Program-made: the position numbers and the translations under genes
The notes under the pieces: model-generated
What the model saw: the letters and a program-made list of their open reading frames with translations, nothing else
Told to the model about the DNA's origin: nothing
The model's database searches: none
Shown: in pieces, positions 10,411-22,182 of the stretch
How positions within the stretch are numbered: position 1 is the first letter of the stretch
How the letters are laid out: each line of letters opens with the position of its first letter
Source: Akebia trifoliata
Lineage: Eukaryota; Streptophyta; Magnoliopsida; Ranunculales; Lardizabalaceae
DNA: 64,000 bases
Reading direction: 5' to 3'
Assembly: GCA_017979445.1 (NCBI GenBank)
Contig: CM030717.1
Span: 15,114,086-15,178,085, forward strand

Positions 10411-12156
10411 CAACAGTGAGTTTGATAAATCTAATACATTTTATACAAAATTAATTATTCAAAGTATATTTATTTCTAATATGTTTAACACATAATCAAT
10501 TAATCTAAGTATCTTTATTTATAAAATAATCAATGATACCAAAAATGTGAATACATGAAGTCTACACACCCAAATTGACTATTACCTAGGTCAGTCAACC
10601 AGTTAGTATGGTCGGATCAATTACTTGGCTTGGCCAACCGTTATGTTATCTCTATACAAGAGATCTTCTGTACAAAATTTAGCACTTTTATTTTTTCCAA
10701 ATACAACTCAATCTCATCATTATAAACAATACATGATTATAATACAATTCATCACACCTTATGCACAGGTATAATCATTCAAGAATTAAATCACAAATCT
10801 ATATTAACATTCACAAGCATAACTATTTATGTAAATATATTTGATATAATTCATCTATAGAATATTTTTAAAAAAAAAATTATATTGATCTTATAATCAT
10901 ATTGGTCGTAGATCTAAAATTCAATTTCTACTAAAAGAGAAAGAAATTGCAATAAAGTATTTAGCTAATTTTTTTTATATGAATTGTAAAAGATCTAACA
11001 AAACTCTTCTTACCCAAATCGCAATACTCCTCAAAATAGATAGTTTTTTTACAGTCAGAAACTTAGATCCACCTCTTCTTTGTTTCATGCATTGTCCGAT
11101 TCGCCTTCTATGAAGTCCAAATCAACAATTTTTGGTTTCATCTCTTAGATCTTGATAAAATCTTTGTAAAAAATAGGGTTTCGAAGATGAAACTAAATGA
11201 CGGCTAGTGATAAAGAAACTTAAGAAAATAGAGAACTACAACAGGATTAGGGTTTTTAATAAGTATTTTATATGAGATTTTCATGACCACGTGTCTCTCT
11301 CTTAAGAAAAGAGGTTTTGAAATAATAAAACCCCTGCTACATGGGATAACAACCCCCATCTTTTGTAATTACTAAAATAGGATTCTCAATTCCTACAACA
11401 AATACCCTACAATTCTATTTAATTATAACCTAATGCCATGTTCACATTTAATTGAACATAATGGACAAAACTACCCTTATCGGTCTTTATTTAATAAATC
11501 CCACTACATTTAATTATCTAAAACTATTGAATTAATTTTTAATTATCAATCAACCCTTTAAAATAATTACTTAATATTGGGATATTACACTATCGTTTTA
11601 CCCAAAACCTCATGCACCTCAAGGTTGTGTGAAAATTCTGGATCAGACAAAATATGAAAAAAATCAAAGTCTCATCCCAATGATTTGGTGTTGGATATTG
11701 TCATTGAGAAAGATAAAATAAAATAAAGTCATGTTCAAAGAAAATTATCTTATTTAGAAAAAAAAATGCCTAATCTTTCCCCTCCTCCTTTATCCGAGCT
11801 TGGGACCACAATGTAAAATATTTAATTTTTCATTGACGGAGTTAAAAAGAATTTAATTAACAAAAAAGTAGTTATTAGTTAAATAATATGAGAAAAAAAA
11901 AAGTTATGGTACTTTATAAGTAAGAAAAGTAAACAGTATATAAAATCATAAATCATAAGTAGGTAAAAAAGTCCTAAGGTAGTAAACTAAATGTATTTAG
12001 ATGTATTTCAAACTCCTTGATTGGGTGGATGACTATTAAGAAACATTGTACGAAAGTATAGGGCTATTTTCTCCTAGACTTGGCTCTGGATCTCTCTCTA
12101 CCTCTACATTTGCATGTTCAACTATACCTCAATAATCCTTTCCTCATGCTGTCAAT
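10411..12156. repeat. Tandem duplication, copy 1 (about 1.74 kb)
   Basis: Begins GAGTTTGATAAATCTAATAC. It contains the 3' third of the chromovirus-like LTR plus about 560 bases of the neighbouring CACTA remnant, ending CTGTCAATCATGTT. Copy 2 follows head to tail and diverges by point changes and small indels. Confidence 0.85.
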
Positions 12157-13870
12157 CATGTTGAGTTTAATAAATCTAATACATTTTACACAAATTTAAT
12201 TAATCTAAGTATATTTATTTCTAATATGCTTAACACAAAATAAATTAATCTAAGTATCTTTATTTAGAAAATAATCAATTATGCCAAAAATGTGAATACA
12301 TGAAGTCTATACACCTAAACTAACTATTATCAAGATCAATCAACCGGTAAGTATGGCCCGATCAATTACCCGAATTAGTCAACCTTTAGGTTATCTCTAT
12401 ACACAAGATCTTCTGTATCAGATTTCACTTTTATTTTTTCCAACTACAACTCGGTCTCATCATTATATGCAATGCATGATTATAATACAATTCATCACAC
12501 ATTATGCACATGTATGATCATTCAAGAATTAAATTACAAATCTATATCAACATTCACAAGCATAATTATTTATGTAAATGTATTTGATATAATTCATCTA
12601 TAGATTATAAAAAAAATTATATTGGTCTTATAATCATATTTGTCGTAAATCTAAAATTCAATTTCAACTGAAAGTGAAAAAATTGCAATAAGGTATTTAG
12701 CTAATTTTTTTTATATGAATTGTAAAAGATTCAATAAAAATCCTATTGTCAAAATGGCAATACTCCTCAAAATGAATTTTTTTTAGGATAAGATATTTGG
12801 GTCCACCTCTTTGTTTCCTACATTGTTTGATTCGTTTTCTATCAAGTCCAAATCGATTCTCTTTTTATATCTTAGATCTTGCCAAAAACCTTTGTACAAA
12901 GTAAGGTTGCGATGATGAAACTAAATGACGACTAGTGATAAAAAAAAACTTAAGAAAGTAGAGAAATAGAATGGGATTAGGATTTTTAATAAGTATTTTA
13001 CATGAGAATTTTCATGATGACATGTCTCTCTCCCAAGAAAAAAGGGGTTTTGAAATAGTAAAACCACTGCTACATGGGATAACAACCTTCACCTTTTGTA
13101 ATTACTAAAATAGAATTTTCAATCCCCACAACTAATATCCTACAATTCTATTTAATTACAACCTAATACCATGTTTGCATTTAATTGAACATAATTGACA
13201 AAACTACCCTTATCGGTCTTTGTTTAATAAATCCCACTAGATTTAATTATTTAAAATCATTGAATTAATTTTTAATTACCAATATGCCATTTAAAATAAT
13301 TATTTAATATTGGAATATTACAACGGTGTTTTACCCAAAACCTCATACACCTCAAGGTTGTGCAAAAATTATGGGTTAGACAAAATATGAAAAAAAATCA
13401 AAGTCTTATCCAAAAGATTTGAGATTGACTAATATCATTGAGAATGATAAAATAGTACCAAGTCATGTTACAAGAAAATTACCTTATTTAGAAAAAATAA
13501 TACCTTAGATTTTCCCTTCTCCTTTATCCGAGCTTGGGACCAAAATGTAAAATATATAATTTTACATTGACGAAGTAAAAAAGAGTTTAATTAATAATAA
13601 TAAAAAAATAGTTATTAGTTAAACAATATAAGGAAAAAAGTAAAAGTACTTTGTCGTAAGAAAAGTAAACAGTATATGAAATCATAAAACATAAGTAAGT
13701 AAAAAAGTTCTAATGTAATAAATTAAATGTATCTAGATGTTTTTCAAACTAAACATGGTGCGGAAGTAGAAGACTATTTGCTCCTAGACTTGGCTCTGGA
13801 TCTCTCTTTGCACTGGTTCTGCAAGTTCAACTATGGCTCAACCATCCTCTTCTCATGTTGTCAATCACGT
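12157..13870. repeat. Tandem duplication, copy 2
   Basis: Begins GAGTTTAATAAATCTAATAC and ends near TTGTCAATCACGTT. It repeats the LTR 3' end (TTGGAATATTACA at about 13321) and the flank CCCAAAACCTCATACACCTC. The 3' boundary of the LTR occurs in both copies, so the duplication came after the LTR insertion. Confidence 0.85.
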
Positions 13871-15400
13871 TCCACTTGCATGTATTGCAACTCAGCAATC
13901 ATCTCCTCACGTTGTCGACCATGTTCCACTATTGTGTTTCGCATCTCATTCAAGGAAATGAGTTGGAAGCAAATGTAAGGATTGAACTCAATGTCGGACC
14001 TAGTGTTGTACAATACATTTCGTCTACTCTTGATTGTGTCTAAAATAAAATATTTTTGGCCACCAATGGATGCCCACGCAAGTAGCAGATAGAACCGAAG
14101 TAGTTGGTGGAAGTTTAGAGTAGAAACAATAGTTTGATCGCTTTAAGGATAAAGTGAATGCTCTGATTAGAGTGAGCAATCGAATATTTTTTTAGGTTTT
14201 TTTGTAATTTCCTGTGTTTAGATCCCTCCTATGAGCTTTTAAATAGGGAAGCACCAAAAAAAAGAATGAGAAAACATTTTTGCAAGGAGAAACTTTGTCA
14301 AATTTTATCTCAAGCTAAAGAAATTTATTGGAATTTCTTTTTCTTTTACTAATCCTTCTACCTTTTGGTAAGTTTTTATTTGTTTCATTACTAGCAAGTT
14401 AATGCAGTTATATCTATTGGAACTCCAAAAGAGAGTCCTTATTTGAAATTCTACAAGTGAACTCAAGAACTACCTCATCTCTTGTGAGATTGGTCCTTGA
14501 TCCACTATCCTTGTAGTAGGAATTAGGGTAAAGAACTTAACCACTATCTCTCTCTCAAATGTCCCTCGATTTTTTGCCTAGATAGTTTTGAAAAGAAAGA
14601 AAATAATGCCCCACACCTCTGGCGAAATCTTAACAATGGATCCAATTGAGGGAGAACACCAAGGTCATGGGTATGTACTCTACCATGCCGTTTTGACCCC
14701 ATCACATCAGTAAATATCTTCTCCCTCATGGGTGTAGAATGAGATCCACCACTATTTTTATGTTGCTTTCTCATTTTATTCTGCATAAAAAAGAAATGAA
14801 TTAGTATTATCTTCCAATGAATAATTTGCAATATAATAAAATTTACCCTACAATTCAATTTTTACATATATAAACTCAATTGATTTAAGATCAGTGTAAG
14901 ATCCATTTTTTTTTAGTATGGGTTTTCTTAAAGATTTCAATCCAGAGAGGTAAATGGCTTGAGATAGCCTACACAAATTTAATAACATTACAAACATATC
15001 ATTCTTGAAAAAACAATTAATTAAGAAGTTTTTAATAATTTATACCTGAGTCTCGGGAAAACTCCAATAATGGACAAATCAAGTCCAATCAGCTTTTGAG
15101 TTGCCACTAGTAATATGTAGCAATCTCTCCTCATGTATCTCATAGTGTAGGTTAATCTACTTTAGATCATTCTTCCAATCTTTTTAATTCAATGACATAC
15201 GCTGCAACTCCCACTTCTTATTCGAATCATTAGTTTTGACTTTAAGAAACATGTAAAAAGTGATATTATTATAAAATGAAAAACATATTAATATGTATTT
15301 ACCTTGATCTCTTGCTACATTGAATCCTTCACATGCTTTAGAATGTCAACCCATTTCTTAGATTGCCAAAGAAGTATTACCAGAATTCCTACCAATAACT
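13727..15400 (-). pseudogene. Decayed CACTA (En/Spm) TNP1/Transposase_24-like gene
   Basis: Minus-strand exons in order. About 15300-15400: KKWVDILKHVKDSM. About 15040-15240: HEERLLHITSGNSKAD followed by a Trp-rich stretch. 14544-14790: GGSHSTPMREKIFTDVMGSK then RHGRVHTHDLGVLPQ, matching the [S]-REKVF-VMGxxRxGRVR-G-G-TP motif of plant En/Spm proteins. About 13800-13990: a coiled-coil-like end (LNEMRNTIVEHGRQREEMIA). Several in-frame stops mean it is dead. These proteins normally bind the subterminal repeats and help the TNP2-type transposase. Confidence 0.55.
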
Positions 15401-15724
15401 GTTAAAAATGGACAACATTCTCACCTATCGCCTAATCATGTTTATTCTAATCTAATATCATATTTTGGCTTATCTTCTGACCAAAATTACCCATGCCTTG
15501 TGTAGGGACTCTCCTTATCGTTCTCGTAAAGCTTCTAAAGAGTTGAAAACATAACAAACATGAAATATTTTGACAGTAAGTTTTCTAGACACACATGTAG
15601 TTAATGATGGTACATGATATCATTAGTTTTCCATAGATTAATCATCTTTAGCATAAGAAAGTATGAATTTGAGACATGTTCTATTCAATCTTGCTAAGAA
15701 TGACCTTCTAAACAGAAATGACTT

Positions 15725-16375
15725 TAATTTATGGAAGAGGATAATTAATTCTCTACTTCAAGCTCATAGGCTAAAATACGTATTCACGACTGAAATGACT
15801 AAAAAACCAAACAATGCTGCTACTATAGAGGATAAGGATTAATATGAATAATGGTTAGAATGAATCCACTAGGAGTCTGATGCTCGGATTAATGACTGAG
15901 GACCTCATGATGAGATTTGAGGTTTGTATAACTACAAAGAAACTCTATGAAAAATTAGTGGAAATGTATGACAACCCCATAGAACTCAAACCATGCAGTT
16001 ATTTGAGAAATACACTAACTATAAAATGGCAGAAGGATCGTCCATTGATGATCACATCTCCAAAATGGCTACCATGGCTAGGGAATTGATAATAGCAAGA
16101 AAGCCACAATATAAGGAATACCAGATTTAGCTTACGCTGTAGGTCTTGTAAGTAGATTCCAAAGTAACCCTAGATTGCCTCATTGACAAGCGGTGAAGAG
16201 GATTATGTGTTATATTAAGGGAACAAAGCATTTTTCCCTGTGCTATCAAGGTAATGACCTTGAGTTACAAGGACTTGCAGATGCTGATTTGGATGGTGAC
16301 CTGGACGAAAGAAAATCAACATCGGGTTATGTTTTTATCCTTGGGGAAGGTATTGTATCCACCACGTGAAAATGC
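15725..16375 (+). pseudogene. Ty1/copia remnant: gag joined to reverse transcriptase/RNase H end
   Basis: 15725-16089 reads as a copia gag (KRIINSLLQAHRLKYVFTTE, then FEVCITTKKLYEKLVEMYDN) with stops. 16115-16375 reads as the end of copia RT and RNase H (AVGLVSRFQSNPRLPH, GLADADLDGDLDERKSTSGY, VFILGEG). Protease, integrase and most of the RT are missing between them, so a deletion of about 3 kb is implied. No LTRs are recognised around it. Confidence 0.75.
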
Positions 16376-17942
16376 TTGATATTTGTTATGCAATGAAATA
16401 TCTAATGATATGTATCTTATCAACAGAATATAATCTATATATATATATGTTGTTAAATTTGCAACAATTTGCAACAAAGAAAATTTCGAAAGGTTAGAAT
16501 GAACAAACATCCCACTTTTTACAAAATAACATTTTAAGACACTGACCTTGAAATAAGTGTAAAACAATATAATGGCATGATATAAGTGTAAACTGTAGAG
16601 TCAGATCAAAATGGAAATAATTTTAACTCTCATATGAACATTCCAAATGATTTGCATAGAAGTATGTAGACACCCCAATTTGAACGAGCCCTCACTCAAA
16701 AGGACCCACAAACAGTAATTTCCCAATAAAATTGGCCAACGGGCCTCGAAAGCCCGAAGCATTAAAAATCTAACATTTTTGTTAAATCGAAGCCTCTAAC
16801 ACCTCTAAATGGTTTAGTAGGTCCCCTAAAAGGATTCGACATGCGCCCTTCTACCCGTTCCACTCAAAATATCGATTTTCGACAAAATAGGCCAACGGGC
16901 CTCTAAGGCCCGAAACATTAAAAAATGGCAATTTCGATTAAATCGATGCCCCTAAAACCACCAAATGGTCTAAAGGATCCATCAAAAGGACCGAACGCAT
17001 CCCACGTCATCCCAACCTTCGTCGTTTCACACTTATATCCGCAAAAATCGATAAATTCTCTAACGGGCCCAAAAGGCCTAAATTGCCAAACACGTGACAT
17101 TTTTTATCAAATCAATAACTTCAAAGAAAATACAAAAAAATTAAAAAAATTAAAAAATGTGAGACTTGGGAGACCTACCCTCATCTATCACCCACCACTC
17201 TGCCCCAAAATCCGCAAACACTCTAAGCCCATTCGAAGCCCACAAACCCTCAATCCTTTTAAAGTCAATTTCCCATCTTAACCCCAACCTAAAATCAATC
17301 CCATATTCAAAATCCCATTCAAATTAAACCCTATCCAAGCAAAAATGACCTACAACCCTTTAAAAAGCCCAAGCCCAACATGTCCAAAAATTCACAAAAC
17401 AATAACATTATTCAACCCACAACCCTAACCCATCAACCCTTACCCACATCAACCAATGACCCTCTCTACATCACAAGATGACACAAGTCATCACCACCCT
17501 TCACCTCCCTCATCTAATCACCCACCCCCATCACCATTCTCTAAACAACTCATCTAACCCACATCACCTCACCTCAACCCATACCCTACCCTAACCTATC
17601 CTATCCCCATTCTCTAACATCATCAACCACCCACACCTTAACCTATACCCTAACCCATCACTATTCTCTAACATCATCAACCACCCACATCACCACCCAT
17701 ATCTCTTACATATCAACCCATCACTTTCCCTTAAAACACTCCCACAAAAATCACCTCAACCCATACCTCCCTCATCATCAACCAACTAACCCACACCCTT
17801 CTCCCTAATCAAACAACCACCATCAACCAATCAACCAATCTCATCCTCTCATCACGTATGTCACATGGCATCATCCTCTCTCCCCTCCCAAAAATCAATT
17901 TAACAACCTCTTACACAATCCATTCTCCAAAATCTACACACT

Positions 17943-19657
17943 TGTAGATACCTCATTTTTGCACTCGTCTGATTAATCAACTCGTCAACCAGATCATAAC
18001 AGTTCCCAATGATGGATGTTTATTCCATTACTTTATTTTGTTACTAGAAATATTTCAGAAATCCGGATGAGGTATCTTGAACTGACAAAACTGTAGAAAC
18101 CGCGCTACGCTAGAAAAATATAACCCCAAAAGCTTAGAAATCATCATTTTTCAGATAAAAAGAAGCTTTACGATAAAAATCACTAAAAAATGATCAAATT
18201 ACCAAAATACCCCTAACATCAAAACGACCCTAGAGCCTACGTTACGCTTAGGAAAACTCTCTCAAACACATAAAACAACAAATCGAAATCAAATAAATCA
18301 TTTCGCCAATTTTCACAGAATTTGACAAAATTACGAAAATACCCCTCATAAAGTTCACGATCATTTCACACAAAAAATTTCATAAATGACACAAACCAAT
18401 ATTTCCATTGAATTCCTTACGAAAAATCATTCTAAAACATCCTGGAACATAAAAAATCAACTTAAAACGCGAAAGGTCCTCTTCGAGGGTAAAACGGTAA
18501 TTTCACAATTTTCATAATTAAAAATTTTGAAATTAATAAATAAAATATTAAATAATTAAAGTGAAACATTAATGAAATTAATTTAAAATTTTGAACTAAA
18601 AAAATCGATCAATCAGGCTCTCAGGTAAAATTGTTGAGGGTTCGCAAGATATTTCTTTAAGGACCCCTCCATTTGGGGGTTCAAAGAATTGAAGATATAA
18701 TAGAGGGGGGTACTTCAAAAAATTAAAGTCAACCAAACAAGAAAAAAGTCAAGGTATTAAACTCAATCAAGTAACACTAAAGTCAAAATCTTAAATTCAA
18801 TCAATTAAGACTAAAGTCAAAATCCTAAAGTCAATCAAATAAGACCAAAAGTCAAAACCCTAATAGAGTTCTAATTAAATAATAACTCTATTTCATAGAT
18901 TTCTAACTAAAATACAACTCTACCTAAAACAATTCTAATTAAAACACAACTCTACCTAAAATAATTCTAACTAAAACATAACTCTAATTAAAAGAACTCT
19001 AATTAAACACTAACTCTATCTAAATCAACCCCTAAAAAAAATTATAAATAGAGGTCCTCACACCCTATTTTCGTATCAAAGAAAAAATCCTAGAAAAAGT
19101 AGGTCAAGAAGCCTCCATACCCTTTCCAAAACCCTAATTTTGAAGTCCTAACTCCTTACCTAACACCTATACTTCGATTTTAGCCTGAAAAACACCTAGA
19201 AGTCCTTCAAAAATACCCCAAAATCCATAAAAAAAAGTTCAAAGAATATAGATCTAAGAAAGAGATACCTTGCCTCGGAGATCAGAAATCAGATCCGGAG
19301 ACAGAACGAAGCAAGGAGTACGATACAAGAAATGGTTTTATCAGATTTGAGGGAATAAAATCGTTGCGCTCGGAAAAGGTGAGTATTTATTTATTTATTT
19401 ATTATTATTTAGGTTTTGTTAGCAATGTAGTTTTATTTGGGAATTAGTAGAGACCGGCGTTTGCCGGGTGGAGTTGGTGCCTAACACCTTCCAACCCCGT
19501 AACGTGATCCCCAGACCTGTATTTTTCTTTCGTAGATTAGTTTATTTGCCTTTTAGAATCAAAATTCGATTTCTAGACCGTAATAACTAGGTGGCGACTC
19601 CCAAACCTCAAAGGTCAAAAGCGGATCCGAGCACCCCGCGGATCGAGGGCGCTTTCA
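17943..19657 (+). mobile_element. Tat-like LTR nested in the larger solo LTR
   Basis: Homologous along its length to 44984-46704. Starts TGTAGATACCTCATTTTTGC (the homology with the other copy starts at TGCACTCG, 17960) and ends GAGGGCGCTTTCA. Flanks ACACT and ACACC suggest a target duplication with one mismatch. It has a TATAAATA box (19043-19050), GGTGGCGACTCCC near the end, and the hairpin at 19470-19498. Contains many AACTCTAATTAAAA-type short repeats (about 18860-19020). No coding. Confidence 0.78.
19470..19498 (+). other. Conserved LTR stem-loop, copy C
   Basis: GGAGTTGG, loop TGCCTAACACCTT, CCAACCCC: eight positions, seven paired (one A-C mismatch). Confidence 0.75.
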
Positions 19658-20399
19658 ACACCTCACCTCATCAACCAACCTAACACTTCTTCTCTAAACA
19701 ATCCCCTTACACCCATCAACCATCACTCATCTCATCCCACCAAACACTCTACCCAAATGGATTTGGGTAGGATCCAACCCATTTGGATCTAAACCTCACC
19801 CATTTTTACTCATTACACATTTATCCTCCATTCCACTTTAAATTTCACACCTTTCACTTCAAATACCCATGCCATTTTCTATTCTCTCAATTCTTCACCC
19901 TATTATACCCCCAAACCTCCTCCCAACTCCTATAAATACCCCTCCCCTCCCTCCAAAAAAGGTTACCAAGTATTACCAAGTTACCAAGTCTCATGAAAAA
20001 AAAAATCTAATCCTTACTCATTTCTTCACTACTCTCTTAACTCCCACAATAACTCTCTCACACTTCACTAAGAACTTAAGAAGATCTAGAAAAAGAATAC
20101 AGAAGAGAAAAGAAGCTTCAAGGTGGGCTCTAGACTCCCCCTTCCCCTCTCTCTCTCTCTAACCTTCTCCTCTTCCCTTTTCTAATATCCCCCTCTTCTA
20201 TTTTATTTTATCTTTTTAATGATTGGACCCCAAGGCTAAAGGCTCATAAGGGTCATTTCCATCAATGAAATGACCATATGATTAAGCCAAAAATGAATCC
20301 CTAACGAGGGTACAAACACTTCCACATGGCACTTTATTTCTCAATATTTTGTCAAAATCAAAATGACCGAGTTATGTAGAGGTTACCGCCATTTGGCTG

Positions 20400-20434
20400 G
20401 GAGAAAAGGATGCCTAACACCTTCCCTTTTCTCC
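20400..20434 (+). other. Conserved LTR stem-loop, copy B
   Basis: GGAGAAAAGG, loop ATGCCTAACACCTTC, CCTTTTCTCC: ten perfect pairs. It lies about 190 bases before the LTR end, next to GGTTACCGCC, as in copy A. Confidence 0.85.
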
Positions 20435-20631
20435 AACCGAGCCATTTGCCCGAACCTTTAGGTTGGATTAGTTCCCTATCCGTTGCGAGTCACTAACGTC
20501 AAAAAATGGCAATTTTTCGAAAAGTACACACCGGGTGACCATTCACACCCATTTACAATTGGAATGGTGGCGACTCCAAATCGTAGTATATGTGGTCGTC
20601 CTAACGACGAAAACCACGTGTCTACAAAGTA

Positions 20632-21499
20632 ATTAGCAGTTTAAGAATCATACTCTGTTGTGGGTTTGATGCATATGAGGGGCATGAATCGTTTCGAACC
20701 TTTGTAAGAATAACTAATATAATCCAGAAGCATCCCTTGCTTATCTGCAATAACAATAGCAGTAGTCGTGGGTTTTGTAAAGCCAAGACTTAACAAGCTA
20801 CAGAACTCTTCAAAATGAAACTAAAATTATATGATTTTTAACATGGAACAAGTGCAGAGTTAAGAGGTATCACTAATTAATCTAAGATTAGTGGTCATAT
20901 TGGTGGAGGACATAATAATTGAAAAATAGAAAACCTAAGAGCAAAATTCCAAATCTTAGTAAACCAAAACAATAAAATGAACCACAAGAAACCCAATATT
21001 CCAACTAAATTAGAGCAATACCAAACATATTAGTCAACAGAACCACAAGAAAAATTAAAATAAAAGCTAGTATAGTTCAAAACCATGCAACTAAGTAATT
21101 CAACCAATTTGAAAACAACACTAAAAAACCAAATCAATACACAAAACCACCAGAAATTCAGTAAACTTCAATATGATTCCTACTAAACTTAGTAGGATAG
21201 AACCATGAATCTTAGCAAATCCAACTAAAAAAAAAAAAGAATCAAAAGAAACCTAGTACATCCTATGAAGAGGGTAGAAAACTCTGTACCAAAGACAACA
21301 AAAGAAACAAATAAACCCATAGACTTCTGCAACCCATTGAATTCTAACAATACAGGGTCTGAAGGAGCAAAAAATAGTTGATGAAATAGAAATCTACTAC
21401 TGAAAAATCTTCCTTCAAATCTGAACATTAAAAATAAAGAATGAAATAGAAATATGTGTTAAAGTTGAAAAAATAACAATTTCTAGTTAAAAAATGAAG
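20632..21499. other. Non-coding, nothing firm recognised
   Basis: AT-rich; a run of AACCAAAT-type repeats at 20960-21150. The frame at 21225-21428 has no similarity I recognise. Confidence 0.4.
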
Positions 21500-22182
21500 A
21501 AAAAGAAGGGGCTTTGTATACGTCTTACAGGTTTACCTTCATTCGATCTTATTTTTGGCTTCAATGGCTAGAACTTTATCATTGATGTTGAAATCAAAAT
21601 AGCAATGAAGAATAGAGAACTCGAGATGAAGAAAGGAGAAATTGAGATAAAGAACGAAGATCAGAAGCAAAATTTTTGCAAAAAGATCGAAGATGAGATA
21701 AACGAGCTTTAGGATTTTGTGAAGATCAAATATGAAGAAGGGTGAAATAGCTAAGCATTAGGGATCAAAATCAAAGATTAAGGAAGTTTTAGCTATCTTT
21801 TTTTGTGATTTAAATCGAGAAGACCGAAGATGGTGAAGAAAGGAGAAATCTCGAGCTTTAGGGTTTGTCAAAGATCGTAGATGATGAAGAAGGCAGAAGG
21901 GTTCATAGAAGATCGAAGATGTTAAGAAAGAAGAAAACTCAAGCTTTAGGGTTCATTCCTCCCATTCAATTTCTTTGTTCCTTAAATCGAGAAATCAAAT
22001 AATTTGAGCTCTTAACCTATTCTCAATTTGTTCTCTGATGAAAAAACCTATTTGAATTTGAAAATGATTTTTTTTTAACTGAAACGGCTATGACAATGTG
22101 AAACGGCTTAAACCGTTTTGATTATGAAACGGCGTAAATCCGTTCTAAATACTTGATCCTATTTCGCAATTTTCTTATAGTG
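21500..22182 (-). mobile_element. CACTA-like end with leader-type GA repeats
   Basis: Ends ...AATTTTCTTATAGTG (CACTATAAGAAAATTG on the minus strand). Subterminal motifs AAACGGCTTAAACCGTTTT and AAACGGCGTAAATCCGTT match the end at 4885. Next to it are repeated units of GATCGAAGATGAAGAA and AGCTTTAGGGTT, like a plant gene leader. It may be the 5' end of the same minus-strand CACTA element whose gene exons lie at 13.7-15.4 kb, now split by the copia remnant and the Tat-like LTRs. Confidence 0.5.

Larger units (their letters stand above)
7598..11589 (+). mobile_element. Probable chromovirus-like (Ty3/gypsy) LTR, interrupted
   Basis: The left boundary AGTCACACCTCGAATTTTGA resembles the TGTNACACC start and the right boundary ATTGGGATATTACA the end of Tekay/Del-type LTRs. 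The 3' third is AT-rich with the low-complexity TTTAATTA runs usual there. A reverse-oriented Tat-like LTR (8345-9974) lies inside. No target duplication was found, so boundaries are approximate. The 3' part is duplicated at 12157-13321. Confidence 0.5.
16665..20626 (+). mobile_element. Solo LTR of a Tat-like Ty3/gypsy element (3.96 kb with nested LTR)
   Basis: Starts TGTAGACACCCCAATTTG and ends GGTGGCGACTCCA...CACGTGTCTACA. It is flanked by the exact duplication AAGTA (16660-16664 and 20627-20631). Only one LTR is present, so it arose by LTR-LTR recombination. TATAAATA (19931-19938) is a likely promoter. The first half is CCCA-rich and pyrimidine-rich; frames there (16925-17281, 19869-20162) are composition artefacts. 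A second LTR (17943-19657) is nested, leaving about 2.25 kb for the original. Confidence 0.88.

Noticed and set aside
10411..13870. Two LTRs of one complete retrotransposon
   Set aside because: The repeat includes flanking CACTA sequence beyond the LTR boundary, and the copies abut head to tail with no internal region, primer site or purine tract between them.
16925..17281. 118-codon Pro-rich open frame
   Set aside because: Lies inside the outer Tat-like solo LTR, whose CCCA-rich strand gives long Pro/Ser/Thr frames by composition alone.
17580..17720. Telomere-like CCCTAACC repeats
   Set aside because: The units are degenerate (ACCCTACCC, AACCTATCC, ACCCATCAC) and belong to the pyrimidine-rich part of an LTR; not an interstitial telomere array.
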